Positions 22,426 to 31,352 of a stretch of DNA of 64,000 nt are shown piece by piece; position 1 is the stretch's first letter, and every line of letters starts with the position of its first letter. The notes beneath the pieces were generated by a model that worked only from the letters and a program-made list of their open reading frames with translations, did not search any database and had not been told where the DNA came from. A program made the position numbers and the translations under genes. This DNA is from JBFMAI01 sp040755725. GTDB taxonomy: Bacteria; Planctomycetota; Phycisphaerae; UBA1845; Fen-1342. The stretch lies in contig JBFMAI010000032.1 of the NCBI GenBank assembly GCA_040755725.1, forward strand, positions 1 through 64,000, written 5' to 3'.

Positions 22426-23135
22426 GGCCCCGCCACATCGCGCCAGAGCCCCGGCGCTCACGCGAAACCCGCCACCGACGCGCACGGTGCGCGCCATCCA
22501 CAAGAAATATAACTCCCCCCCCATCTGACAAAAAAATCGCGGAGAATCGCCAAATTGTGCGTCGCTTGGCCGGGGGCGCGCCCGCCGGTCCCGCCGGTAC
22601 TTGGACCTGGTCCTCGGCTGCTCTCCCCTTTCGGAAGGTGACGGGCTGACGGGACAATCGCGGGGGATTTCGACCCTCCCCCCCAGCCCCTCCTCGCCAC
22701 AGCGAGTCGGTCGCCACGGCGCCCGACTCGTCCGCCGTGGCGGACGAGTCCCCGCGGCGACCTGACAGGGAGGGGAGCGGGACTGGCTTCTGCGGCGGTA
22801 CCGCCGGACGGTCTTGCGGAGCGATCACGTCGAGAACCACCGGGTTCGTGGAACGCAAGAAGCCGGGAGCCGAGTCAGGATCGGCACAGCGTCTACGGCA
22901 ACTGGTCTGACGGCACACGCGGCGCGGCGACCGCCCCCGTGGCGGAGTGATATTCCGAGTCTTCTCCGGGACTCCGCGTCGCCGGCGGGGGCCGACGCGA
23001 CCCGTGCGATGGACCCGTAGCGTTGCGCAAGGCGCGATTGGGAGAAGGGACGCGCGCCAGCCACCCGAGCGTCATTGACCGGGTCGCTTCGGTCCCCAGG
23101 AAAACCTACAATACCGCGCATGGAGTGACCCGCTG
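22426..23135. other. Intergenic region upstream of the radical SAM gene
   Basis: About 700 bp without a convincing gene. The open frame across it on the minus strand (22265-22918) is repeat-derived and has no homology. It holds the R4 repeat copy at 22667-22775 and an AT-richer spot (CAAGAAATATAACTCC at about 22500) that may carry the pseudopilin promoter. Confidence 0.5.
22667..22775 (+). repeat. R4 intergenic repeat, copy A
   Basis: This element of about 105 bp is nearly the reverse complement of 27134-27244, at roughly 90 percent identity by eye. The centre is a perfect palindrome with 12-bp arms GACTCGTCCGCC/GGCGGACGAGTC (22725-22750). It is flanked by C-rich and G-rich edges. It looks like a small non-autonomous or REP-type mobile repeat. 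Confidence 0.8.
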
Positions 23136-25169
23136 GTGCGGTCGGATGCGCGAGAGAATGTACGCGGCGAGCCGGGGAGCGACTTGTTGCGCGCGCTCCC
23201 CGCGACCGACCCGCCGCCGCAGGACGGCACGCTGCGCCCGTTCGTGCCGCCTCCGGCCCCAACGGCGGGGCCGCCGCCGACAGGTTGCCCCGCCACGCCG
23301 CACTCGGGAATCCTGCACCGTCCCGTCGATGTGGTTCACCGCGACCCCGTGACGCCGGAGAACGCCATCACGGAGCTGGAGAAATACAAGCTCGCGATGC
23401 GGCGGTATGCGCCGGTGCAGCGCGGCCGGGAGGGTCTGCCGTGGGTTGGGCAGTGGTGGTGCGCGGGGTGCGGCGGCACGGTGCCGGGGCAGATCGTCTA
23501 CAGCGACGCGGATGATGCCATCTACCTGGAAACAACCTGCCCGCAGTGCGGTCCGCGGCGGGAGCGGCACCACGACGTGCTGTTTGTGAAGCAGCCGCGC
23601 GGCCTCGCCCACCACCGGCAGCCAACGGAGACCTACAGCGGGTTCCCCATCCGCCCCATCGTCACCGAGCTGCCCAAGACGGTCGAGACGCTGTGCCCGG
23701 AGTGCTCGTGCCTCATTCTCGGCCGCTACTACGTCCATGAGCGCGTCGTGTGGATCGAGAAGACCTGCCCCGAGCACGGCTATTTCCGCGACAAGATCAA
23801 CACGGACGTTGATCTATACCTGAAGGGCACGCGGTCGGGGTGGCAGGACGAGCGCGGCGTCCACCGCCCGCAGGTCGCCGGCGGGACGCACTGCCCGACC
23901 GACTGCGGCCTGTGCCACCAGCACCACAGCGCCTCGTGCCTCGCGCAGATCGACCTGACCAACCGCTGCAATCTCACCTGCCCGGTGTGCTTTGCCAGTG
24001 CCAATCAGGCGGGCTACCTGGCCGAGCCGGACTACGAGCTGGTCGTCGAGTACCTGCGGGCGCTGCGGGCCCAGCACCCGTATCCCGCGACGGCGATCCA
24101 ATTTACCGGCGGCGAGCCGACGCTGCACCCCGATTTCATCCGCATCGTCGCCACGGCCCGCGCGCTGGGGTTCTCACACATCCAGATCGCCACGAACGGT
24201 CTGAAGATCGCCGAGCCGGACTTCGCCGCCCGGGCCGCCGAGGCCGGCCTGCACACGCTGTATCTGCAATTCGACGGGCTCGATGAGGACGATTATCGGC
24301 GGTTGCGGGGCCGGGCGCTGCTCGACCAAAAGCGGCGGGCGATCGAGAACTGCCGGCGGACGGGGATGAAGGTCTGCTTCGTGCCCACAATCGTCAAGGG
24401 CGTGAACGATGACCAGGTGGGCAAGATATTCCGGTTTGCGGTCGAGAACGCGGATGTCGTCAGCGCGATCTCGTATCAGCCCGTCGCGTTTACCGGGCGC
24501 ATCAGCCACCAGCAGTTGGCGCAGCAGCGGTACACGTTGGGCGACCTGGCCCACGACCTGGCGGCGTGCAGCGGGGCCGACGTCCGCCGCGACTTCTTCC
24601 CCCTGAACTTCATGACGCCGTTGGCCCGCATCATGCAGACGGTGGACGGCAAGCCGAAGATCCGCCCGAGCTGCCACAGCGACTGCGCGTTCGGGACGTA
24701 CTTCTTCGTCACGCCCGGTCAGCAGGCGATTCCGGTGCCGAAGCTGTTCGACATGGTGAAGCTGCTGGACGGTTTCAACGAGCTGGCCGCGCGGATCGAA
24801 CGGCAGCGGCCGGGGGCGCTGGCGAATTGGCGGGACAAGCTCGACATCGTGCTGACGTTCCTGCGCAGCTACCGCTGGCGCGAACGCGACTTCCGCGTCA
24901 CGCCGTTTACGTTCCTGCACACGCTCCGCGGCCTGACCAACAAGGCCATCGGCCGCGGCGCGGCGGGTCGGAAGACGTATCGCACGCTGATGGCCGCCGG
25001 CATGCACTTCATGGACCGCTACAACTACGACACCGAGCGCATCCGCCGGTGCGTCATCCTCTACAGCACGCCGGACGGAATGTACCCGTTCTGTACGATC
25101 AACGGGGGGCCGACGTACCGGCCGTACCTGGAGCGGATGATCGCGCGGCCGCTGAGCGCGACGCGCTGA
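23136..25169 (+). CDS. Radical SAM protein of the MJ0619/Tes-like family
   Basis: Length is 677 residues; the start is uncertain, as homology begins near DPVTPENAITELEKYK. The radical SAM cluster motif is TNRCNLTCPVCFASAN (CxxxCxxC). It is preceded by the family-specific CPTDCGLCHQHHSASCL and by two zinc/rubredoxin-like pairs (CAGCGG...CPQCG and CPECSC...CPEHG). FTGGEPTLHPDF is the SAM-binding GGE motif, and CHSDCAFGTYFF adds Cys for an auxiliary cluster. Archaeal relatives are annotated as pterin methyltransferase (MJ0619) and as tetraether synthase Tes, which couples lipid tails. A role in joining membrane lipid chains in this bacterium is plausible but unproven. The neighbours (pseudopilin, flagellin) give no pathway clue. 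Confidence 0.85.
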   Translation: MRSDARENVRGEPGSDLLRALPATDPPPQDGTLRPFVPPPAPTAGPPPTGCPATPHSGILHRPVDVVHRDPVTPENAITELEKYKLAMRRYAPVQRGREGLPWVGQWWCAGCGGTVPGQIVYSDADDAIYLETTCPQCGPRRERHHDVLFVKQPRGLAHHRQPTETYSGFPIRPIVTELPKTVETLCPECSCLILGRYYVHERVVWIEKTCPEHGYFRDKINTDVDLYLKGTRSGWQDERGVHRPQVAGGTHCPTDCGLCHQHHSASCLAQIDLTNRCNLTCPVCFASANQAGYLAEPDYELVVEYLRALRAQHPYPATAIQFTGGEPTLHPDFIRIVATARALGFSHIQIATNGLKIAEPDFAARAAEAGLHTLYLQFDGLDEDDYRRLRGRALLDQKRRAIENCRRTGMKVCFVPTIVKGVNDDQVGKIFRFAVENADVVSAISYQPVAFTGRISHQQLAQQRYTLGDLAHDLAACSGADVRRDFFPLNFMTPLARIMQTVDGKPKIRPSCHSDCAFGTYFFVTPGQQAIPVPKLFDMVKLLDGFNELAARIERQRPGALANWRDKLDIVLTFLRSYRWRERDFRVTPFTFLHTLRGLTNKAIGRGAAGRKTYRTLMAAGMHFMDRYNYDTERIRRCVILYSTPDGMYPFCTINGGPTYRPYLERMIARPLSATR

Positions 25170-25416
25170 CCCGCGGGCGACGGTTCTTCGGGCGGCGGGG
25201 CGCTGGTATCGGAACCAGGGAGGTGGGGGAAGTCGTTACTGAGCACTTGACGGATTCTCTTACGTCCCAGTGCGCGCGGCGCCGCCGCGCGCCGCACGCC
25301 TTGTAAAGCGGGGGTCAACGCCACTCGGGTGGGGGGTTCTCTCGGACGCGCGCGGGGTTTCCGGACGCCCGCGCGGGCGCCGTGGATAACTCGCGCGGAC
25401 GTTTGCCTTTCCCGGC

Positions 25417-25432
25417 TGGCGTTTTGAACGCT
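25417..25432 (+). promoter_or_regulatory. Possible sigma-54 promoter of flagellin gene
   Basis: TGGCGTTTTGAACGCT has the invariant GG-N10-GC spacing of sigma-54 promoters (GG 25418-25419, GC 25430-25431), but the other positions match only partly. Transcription would start near 25443, 33 bp before the ATG. A sigma-28 consensus was not found. Confidence 0.35.
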
Positions 25433-25462
25433 GCTGGAAGGTTCCTTTTCGCGAAAGGCTGC

Positions 25463-25468
25463 AAGGAG
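25463..25468 (+). promoter_or_regulatory. Ribosome-binding site of flagellin
   Basis: AAGGAG lies seven bases before ATG 25476. It is the strongest Shine-Dalgarno sequence in the window, as expected for an abundant structural protein, and it fixes the start. Confidence 0.85.
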
Positions 25469-25475
25469 AAACGAC

Positions 25476-26879
25476 ATGGCGTTGACAGTCAACAATGTGG
25501 GTACGCTGTCGCTGCTGAACATCCTGAACAAGACAACGACAGCGCAGGAAAGCGTGTTGCACCAGATGGCGACCGGCTCCAAGATCAACCGCGGGGCGGA
25601 TGATCCGGCCGGTTTGCTGGCCATTACGAAACTCGATGGCGAGTTGACGGCGGTCAAGGCCGGTATCGCCAACAACCAGCGGACCGACGCGGTGCTGGGA
25701 GTGGCCGACAACGCGTTGGCCGAGGTCCAGAACCTCGTCAACGAGATTCAGCGGCTGGCCAACGAGGCGGCGAACGACGCCGCCCTGACCAGCGAAGAGA
25801 TCGCGGCCAACCAGGCCCAGATCGACGACGCGCTGGCCTCGATCGACCGGATCGTGTCCACCACGAACTTCAACGGGCGGAAGCTGCTGGATGGGTCGCT
25901 GGGCATCAACTACACCGTGTCCGGCACGGCCGGTGACATCACCGACGTGAAGATCTACAGCCGCTCGCCGGAGATCGATGCCGTCAGCGGTCTGACGCTC
26001 ACGGTACAGATGGTCAACAGCGCCGCGCACGCGGACGTGACCAACGTGATGACCACCAGCACCGGCGAGGACACGACGTTCTCGATCCAAGGCAAGCTGG
26101 GCACCGCCGTCATCACCGCGCTGTCCACGGAGAACGTCTCATCCGTGGCGGCCAAGGTCAATCAGGCCAAGAACCAGACCGGCGTGTCGGCGATCGTCAG
26201 CGGCGCCGTTCTGCACCTGTACAGCGTGGACAAGGGCAGTGACGCCTTCGTCCGCACGAAGCTGATCCAGGGTAGCGGCGTGGCCGACCTCAGCGACAGC
26301 GGCGCCGATGCCGAGGTCACGGTCAACGGCCAGACGACGGCGGTCGACGGCGACCACGTCAACTACACCGGCAACGGCGTCGCCGTGTCGTTCGAAATCG
26401 GCACGCTGACCAGCACCGCCGAAATCTGGATCTGGGGCGATGGTGACGGCAAGAGCGGCGCCACCTTCCAGCTCGGCACCGACGGCAGCACGCGGGCCAC
26501 GCTGGGCATCGACGGCGTGTTCACCGCGCAACTCGGCACGATCGCCGACGGCTACCTGAAGTCGCTGGCCAGCGGTGGTGACAACTCGCTGCTGGAGGAC
26601 CCGAACCAGGCGGCCACGATTGCCCGCAAGGCGGCCCTCCAGGTCTCGACGCTGCGCGGCCGCATCGGGGGCTTCCAGAAGTTCCAGGTCCGCACGTCGA
26701 TCAACTCGTTGAACGACGTCCGCGAGGGTCTGGAGAAGGCCAAGGGCGTCATTCGCGACGTGGACTACGCCGTGGCCAGCGCCGAGCTCAACCGCCAGAA
26801 CGTGCTCTTGCAGTCGGCCATGTCCCTGCTGGGCCTGGCCAACCAGCAGAGTGCGCAGGTGCTGGCGCTGCTGCGGTAA
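25476..26879 (+). CDS. Flagellin
   Basis: Length is 467 residues. The conserved N-terminal D0/D1 region (MALTVNNVGTLSLLNILNKT, MATGSKINRGADDPAGLLA, VLGVADNALAEVQNLVNEIQ) and C-terminal region (ASAELNRQNVLLQSAMSLLG, QQSAQVLALLR) are both intact. Together they form the helical core of the filament. The middle (about 150-370) is a Thr/Ser/Val-rich variable surface domain. There is no signal peptide, as expected for export by the flagellar type III system. It stands alone with its own promoter and terminator, and other flagellar genes are not in this window. It shows that the organism is probably motile at some stage. Confidence 0.95.
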   Translation: MALTVNNVGTLSLLNILNKTTTAQESVLHQMATGSKINRGADDPAGLLAITKLDGELTAVKAGIANNQRTDAVLGVADNALAEVQNLVNEIQRLANEAANDAALTSEEIAANQAQIDDALASIDRIVSTTNFNGRKLLDGSLGINYTVSGTAGDITDVKIYSRSPEIDAVSGLTLTVQMVNSAAHADVTNVMTTSTGEDTTFSIQGKLGTAVITALSTENVSSVAAKVNQAKNQTGVSAIVSGAVLHLYSVDKGSDAFVRTKLIQGSGVADLSDSGADAEVTVNGQTTAVDGDHVNYTGNGVAVSFEIGTLTSTAEIWIWGDGDGKSGATFQLGTDGSTRATLGIDGVFTAQLGTIADGYLKSLASGGDNSLLEDPNQAATIARKAALQVSTLRGRIGGFQKFQVRTSINSLNDVREGLEKAKGVIRDVDYAVASAELNRQNVLLQSAMSLLGLANQQSAQVLALLR

Positions 26880-26921
26880 GCGCGGCGCGCTCGTTCATAA
26901 CGTGTTCTCACTTCTCGGTTC

Positions 26922-26957
26922 GGGCCGGGCGGCACAGCCCCCGGCCCACTTTCTTCT
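26922..26957 (+). terminator. Rho-independent-like terminator of flagellin
   Basis: GGGCCGGG (26922-26929) pairs with CCCGGCCC (26940-26947) across a 10-nt loop, and T-rich ACTTTCTTCT follows. It lies 43 bp after the flagellin stop codon. Confidence 0.65.
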
Positions 26958-27133
26958 CCCTCCGACGCGTCCTTCATGTCGGTCGAGCCACCGACGGTGG
27001 AGCAGTGGCCCTCCTTGAGGCCGACGTGGCCCCAGTCGACCGCCTCGCCGGGGGCCGGGACGTTCGGCCGAGTGCTCCGATTGCCGTCCCGGCCGGATTC
27101 CAGCCGGTGCCACAGAACCTAGAGGCCATCTCA

Positions 27134-27244
27134 GACCCCCCTCTCAGATCGCCGCGGCGACTCGTCCGCCACCGCGGACGAGTCGGGCGCCGTGGTGACC
27201 GACTCGCTGTGGCGCGGAGGGGTGGGGGGAGGGTTGAAACCCTC
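27134..27244 (-). repeat. R4 intergenic repeat, copy B (inverted relative to copy A)
   Basis: This is the reverse-complement partner of 22667-22775. The central palindrome has 11-bp arms GACTCGTCCGC/GCGGACGAGTC (27159-27184). A second conserved block, GACTCGCTGTGGCGCGGAGG on this strand, also matches copy A. Together the two copies bracket the radical SAM and flagellin genes. Confidence 0.8.
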
Positions 27245-27360
27245 GGGAGAAACCGCTGCCTAGATTATCTAGTCCAGGTAGCTTCCGGTTGCGGGATGGC
27301 CTCTAGTCACACCCAACGGGGGTATAGCCTGCGCCCACCCCGCAACATGCGATACGGCCA

Positions 27361-27390
27361 ACCGCCCCCGCTGCGAGCAACGGGGGCGGT
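27361..27390 (-). terminator. Terminator-like hairpin after the subtilase gene
   Basis: ACCGCCCCCG and CGGGGGCGGT form a perfect 10-bp stem around a 10-nt loop, about 70 bp past the subtilase stop. No T tract follows, so it may work with Rho or only protect the 3' end. Confidence 0.5.
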
Positions 27391-27458
27391 CGGATCAGCG
27401 GTTAGCTTGTCGCGGGCCGGGACCGCCCGTTGGGCAGCCCGCGGTCCACGCCGTCAGG

Positions 27459-30400
27459 TTACGGGTTAGTCAGCAGCCGGACAAACGGGTTGATGTCGCC
27501 GAAGTCCACGTGGCCGTCAGCGTTGATGTCGGCCAGCATGATGTTGCAGTTCGGGTACAGGATCGCGTACCGGGCCGGGTTGGTCAGGGCGAGGACAAAC
27601 GGGTTGATGTCGCCGAAGTCCACGTTTCCGTCGCAATTGAGGTCGCCCGGGGGGTACGGCTCGGGCACGATGCCCCAGATCACCACGTCGTCGATGTTCC
27701 AGCCGCAATAGGTCCACGACGTGTCCGTCGGCCCCATCGTCCACCGCAGGTAGACGGTGGCCTGGCCGTCGGCTACCGCCGAGATGTCGAACTCCTGGAA
27801 GACCCACGTCAGATCGGCGGTCTCACTGTCCGGGTTCTGCCACACGTTGGTCCACGTCGTGCCGTTGTTGCTCACACGCACGTAGGCCTTGTCGTAGGTG
27901 AACCTTTCCACACCCAGCCACCGCCAGAAGCGGAGCTTGGTCTGCGACACGTTGGTGCAGTCGAACGGCGTGGAGGTCACGTGGTACTCGGGGATGCTGT
28001 TGGCATAGTCGCCGTTCAGGTTGTACCCGACCACGTTCTGGCCGGTGTAGCCGGCGGTCGGGTCGGGACCGCCGTACGCGCCGCCGCCGCCGGTCGGCCG
28101 TCCCCAGGCCCACTGCCCGCCGGAGATGCTCCAGCCGGGGTCGGTGTCCATGTTGACGGTGTAGACCGGGCCGGGGCCGACGAGCGTGCGGAAGGTGTAG
28201 CACTGCCCGCCGTTATTGTCGTACGTCGTGTTCTCCACCTTGTCCTTGGCCTCGACGGCGAAGTAGTAGCGGGTCGTCGGCGTGAGTCCGGTGAGCTCGA
28301 TGACCGGCGACGTGGCGTACTGGGTGGTGGACACCTGCTGGGTGAGCTGACCGCAGGTCGTGCCGTAATAGACCGTCGCCAGGACCGGCTCACTGGAATC
28401 GAACGTGATCGTCGCGGTGTTCGGGCTGACGGTGCTGCTCACGTTGGCGATCTGCGGCGCCTGGCAGTCCACGGTGGCGGTGTCGGTCACGACGACGTTG
28501 TAGCCGCCCTGGCCGTTGTCGGCGTCGATGTAGGTCGCCGTCACCAGGTCGCCGTGGGCCACGAGCAGGACGCCCGGGGCGTTCGTGTCACTCAATTGAA
28601 TGCTGCCCTCGAAGGCGGCCGTGCCCGGCCCGGTTTCGGTCAGCACGACGACCTCGCCGGCCGGCTCGGAGGTTGAATCCACGGTGATCTGCACCGTCTC
28701 GACCTGGTTCGGATTCTGGTTCAGGTCGCAATCAATGACCTGGATCTTGGCCGTGCTATTGCAGGCGTAGCCGTCGGCGTCGAGGAAGATGACGCCGGCG
28801 GACGAGCACGGCAGCACGCCGCGGACGACCAGGGCGTAGTCCGCGTCGAGCTCGGGGGTTTCGAGGCGCGCATCCTGCACGATCTCATCGCCGCGCACCT
28901 GGACGGTCCAGACGCCCGGCTCGGGGTTGAACAGGAAGACGTTCTCGACGGTGTCCTTCGTATTGGGGCTGCCGCCCGGGGTCGAGAAGTTGTCGTCCCG
29001 CAACCCGTTATTGCCCCAGTAGACCACGTTGGAAGGCGAGATTACCTTCAACGTGAGGTCGTTGATGCGGTGCTGGGTCTGGTTGGCGGGGTTGCCCTGC
29101 GGGTCGATGTAAACCATCGTGACCGCGAACTCGGGCTCGCCCTGGGGCACATTGACCTTGTACTCGTTGACCCCGAGCGGGGTGAGCACGTCCTTCTCGT
29201 CGATGATGATCATCTTCTCGCGGTTGGCGTAGAGCTTGGCGAGATCGGCCATGCCCCAGCCCTGGCGGTCCCGCCACATATTGGCATTGGACCCGCCGGC
29301 CTTCCAGTTGTACCGGTAGGCGGTGTTGATCATGATCGCCTTGGCGGTGGTGGACTTGGGTCGGTCCGCAAAGGCCGACGGTCCGCCGCCGTGCCCCTCA
29401 AACACGCCCTCGTGCCACAGTTGCATCATCAGGCCGGTGTGGCCGCAGGTGCAGGGGGTGGCGTTGGACGTGCCGCCGAACTCGCCGTAGCCGGTGAAGC
29501 TCGTCGAATACGTTGTATAGACGCCGTCGTAGAAGTGGGCCAAGTCGGGCTTGATGCGGTTGTCGGACGCGGGCCCCGTGCTGCCCGATGAGTAATCGTC
29601 GGTGCGGGTCAGCGTGTTGTTGTGGGTGATGCCGCCGACGCTGAGGATGTTCTTGGCCCACGCCTGCGGCCGCGAGTCCTGGTTCAGGCTCGCGTTGCTC
29701 TGCGACTGACAGCTCAGGTAGTCGACCTTGAACAGGTAGTCGTCCGTCTCGGCCGAGATCGTGGTGTAGGTGAACGTCCGCGGGCTGCCGACGCTCGACG
29801 TCTGATACATCGACCGGAACGAGCCGTTCGGGTCGGTCGCCTCCTGGTTCATGGCCAGCCGCGTGTACGACCCGCCGAACTGGGTGGAATTGCTGTAGTA
29901 GAACGCGATGCCCTCTTCGCGCTCGGGGTTGATGCCGCGGGCCTGGGCCACCACGCCCCACGCAAAGTTGACACCGTAGCACGCCGTCCCGTGCGAGTCG
30001 GTTGCGGACGTCTTGTGCCACAGCACCGGCCGGCCATTCCATTCCTGGTGGTTGGCCACGCCGGTGTCGAAGACCTCGCCGCGGACGCCCTGGCCCTTGA
30101 AGCCCAGCGCGTACATGTCGTTGACGCCGCCGATCTGGCGCACGATGTCCATGTCGGTCTCGCCCGGGCCCCACGGGTCGATGAAGTGGACCTCGCTGAG
30201 CCGGGCCACCGCCAGCACCTGCGGCAACGTCAACGTCACGGTCATGCGGAAGCCGTCCGGCGCCGTCGTCATCACGTCACCGCCCATGACCTTGATCAGG
30301 TCCAGGACCGGTTGCTGCGACTCCATCCCGCGGCCGAAGACCATCACCGAGTAGTGCTGATAAGTGTCGAAGTCGGCCCCGGATTGAAGCGCCGCGAGAA

Positions 30401-30971
30401 TCGACTCGTCCAGCTTGTACGCCGGGTGAATCGGCCCGACCCAGCGCACGAACGGCAGCTGGGCCACGACCTCCTGTGTGCCGGCCGGCAGCTCGGCCAT
30501 GACGGCGTGCTCGGGCAGGAAGGCGTGGATCGTCGCCCCAAGCGACGTCAGGATGTTCTGATAGGCCTCCAGGGGCTGCACGTGGAACTGCACGATGAAC
30601 ATGCGGTTATTGGCATCCGCCGCCAGCTCAGCAGGCACCTCGGGAAGGTCGGTCAGAGGGTCGAAGCTCGCATAGCGCAGCTCGATCCGGTTGGTTGTCG
30701 GAAACGCTCGGGAGAAGTTTTCGCCGTCCAGGCTGATCGCGTAGAAGTGCTGCGCGCCGCCTTCAGGCAGTAGTTCCGTCCACAGGACCGCCACGCCGTC
30801 GGTGCCCGGCACCTCCAGCGTCCGCACGTCCGTGACCGCGTTGGGTGTCACATGGAATACCGGCCCGCCGGGCAGGCCCAACTCGTTCTCCGCCGGTCCG
30901 GCCGCGGCCGAACCGACCGCCGCGACCGCGAGCAGCGCGGCCCAGGCAGCCAATGCATGTCGCCTCGTCAT
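27459..30971 (-). CDS. Secreted subtilisin-like serine protease with dockerin-like C-terminus
   Basis: Length is 1170 residues from ATG 30971, with GGAG eight bases upstream. The signal peptide is about 1-25 (LAAWAALLAVAAVGSAAAG). An N-terminal prodomain-like region runs to about 290. The S8 triad is visible: Asp302 in VFDTG, His327 in DSHGTAC and Ser502 in GGTSNATP. After it comes a proprotein-convertase-like beta-domain (GVWTVQVRGDE), a fibronectin-like segment (LTGLTPTTRYYFAVEAKD) and a jelly-roll (WNIDDVVIWG). The end is GDLNCDGNVDFGDINPFVLA...ADINADGHVDFGDINPFVRLL, a double Ca-binding dockerin-like repeat. This end is almost identical to that of the M14 carboxypeptidase at 37787. The protease probably works outside the cell or at its surface. 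Confidence 0.92.
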   Translation of the reverse strand: MTRRHALAAWAALLAVAAVGSAAAGPAENELGLPGGPVFHVTPNAVTDVRTLEVPGTDGVAVLWTELLPEGGAQHFYAISLDGENFSRAFPTTNRIELRYASFDPLTDLPEVPAELAADANNRMFIVQFHVQPLEAYQNILTSLGATIHAFLPEHAVMAELPAGTQEVVAQLPFVRWVGPIHPAYKLDESILAALQSGADFDTYQHYSVMVFGRGMESQQPVLDLIKVMGGDVMTTAPDGFRMTVTLTLPQVLAVARLSEVHFIDPWGPGETDMDIVRQIGGVNDMYALGFKGQGVRGEVFDTGVANHQEWNGRPVLWHKTSATDSHGTACYGVNFAWGVVAQARGINPEREEGIAFYYSNSTQFGGSYTRLAMNQEATDPNGSFRSMYQTSSVGSPRTFTYTTISAETDDYLFKVDYLSCQSQSNASLNQDSRPQAWAKNILSVGGITHNNTLTRTDDYSSGSTGPASDNRIKPDLAHFYDGVYTTYSTSFTGYGEFGGTSNATPCTCGHTGLMMQLWHEGVFEGHGGGPSAFADRPKSTTAKAIMINTAYRYNWKAGGSNANMWRDRQGWGMADLAKLYANREKMIIIDEKDVLTPLGVNEYKVNVPQGEPEFAVTMVYIDPQGNPANQTQHRINDLTLKVISPSNVVYWGNNGLRDDNFSTPGGSPNTKDTVENVFLFNPEPGVWTVQVRGDEIVQDARLETPELDADYALVVRGVLPCSSAGVIFLDADGYACNSTAKIQVIDCDLNQNPNQVETVQITVDSTSEPAGEVVVLTETGPGTAAFEGSIQLSDTNAPGVLLVAHGDLVTATYIDADNGQGGYNVVVTDTATVDCQAPQIANVSSTVSPNTATITFDSSEPVLATVYYGTTCGQLTQQVSTTQYATSPVIELTGLTPTTRYYFAVEAKDKVENTTYDNNGGQCYTFRTLVGPGPVYTVNMDTDPGWSISGGQWAWGRPTGGGGAYGGPDPTAGYTGQNVVGYNLNGDYANSIPEYHVTSTPFDCTNVSQTKLRFWRWLGVERFTYDKAYVRVSNNGTTWTNVWQNPDSETADLTWVFQEFDISAVADGQATVYLRWTMGPTDTSWTYCGWNIDDVVIWGIVPEPYPPGDLNCDGNVDFGDINPFVLALTNPARYAILYPNCNIMLADINADGHVDFGDINPFVRLLTNP

Positions 30972-31352
30972 ATCCCTACTCCGACTGAAATAGATGAAAC
31001 GGAACCATCAGGACGGCTGGCCGCCGTGCCCCGTGCCCGGCGCTACCGGCCTCCATACACCGCGAAATGTCCCAGCTCATCGTGCCTCACCGCGTGGGCC
31101 GGGAACCCTGCGGGCATAACACACGCGCCCGGAGTCCCGGCTTATGGGCGGGCCTCCACTACCAGCCTAAGCCAACGTCGTTGCCGAATCAACGCTTTTC
31201 GCGGGGCACGCCCGACAATTGTGGTCCCGGGGGCCTCGCGGGGCCCCGCCGCCCGCCACGCTTTGGACACGGTTCGTTGCGGCGGGTATCCTGCCCGGTT
31301 GCCGGTCGGGGACGCGGCCGGCGGTCAATCCGCGCAACAGGAGCGAGCTTCC
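30972..31352. other. Divergent intergenic region, subtilase / malic enzyme
   Basis: This 381-bp region holds the start regions of both genes. The malic enzyme frame stays open to 30852, but the extension has no homology. No clear promoter match was found. Confidence 0.5.

Larger units (their letters stand above)
25170..25475. other. Flagellin upstream region
   Basis: This 306-bp gap has no gene. It ends in the flagellin ribosome-binding site and a sigma-54-like element. Upstream is a very GC-rich stretch (GCGCGCGGCGCCGCCGCGCG) able to form a strong hairpin, about 100 bp after the radical SAM stop, which might terminate that transcript. Confidence 0.5.
26880..27458. other. Intergenic region between flagellin and subtilase genes
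   Basis: This 579-bp gap between two gene ends has no gene that can be supported. It contains the flagellin terminator, R4 copy B and a hairpin serving the opposite subtilase gene, all listed separately. Confidence 0.6.

Noticed and set aside
22265..22918. Minus-strand frame upstream of the pseudopilin
   Set aside because: It consists largely of the R4 repeat and has no ribosome-binding site or homology.
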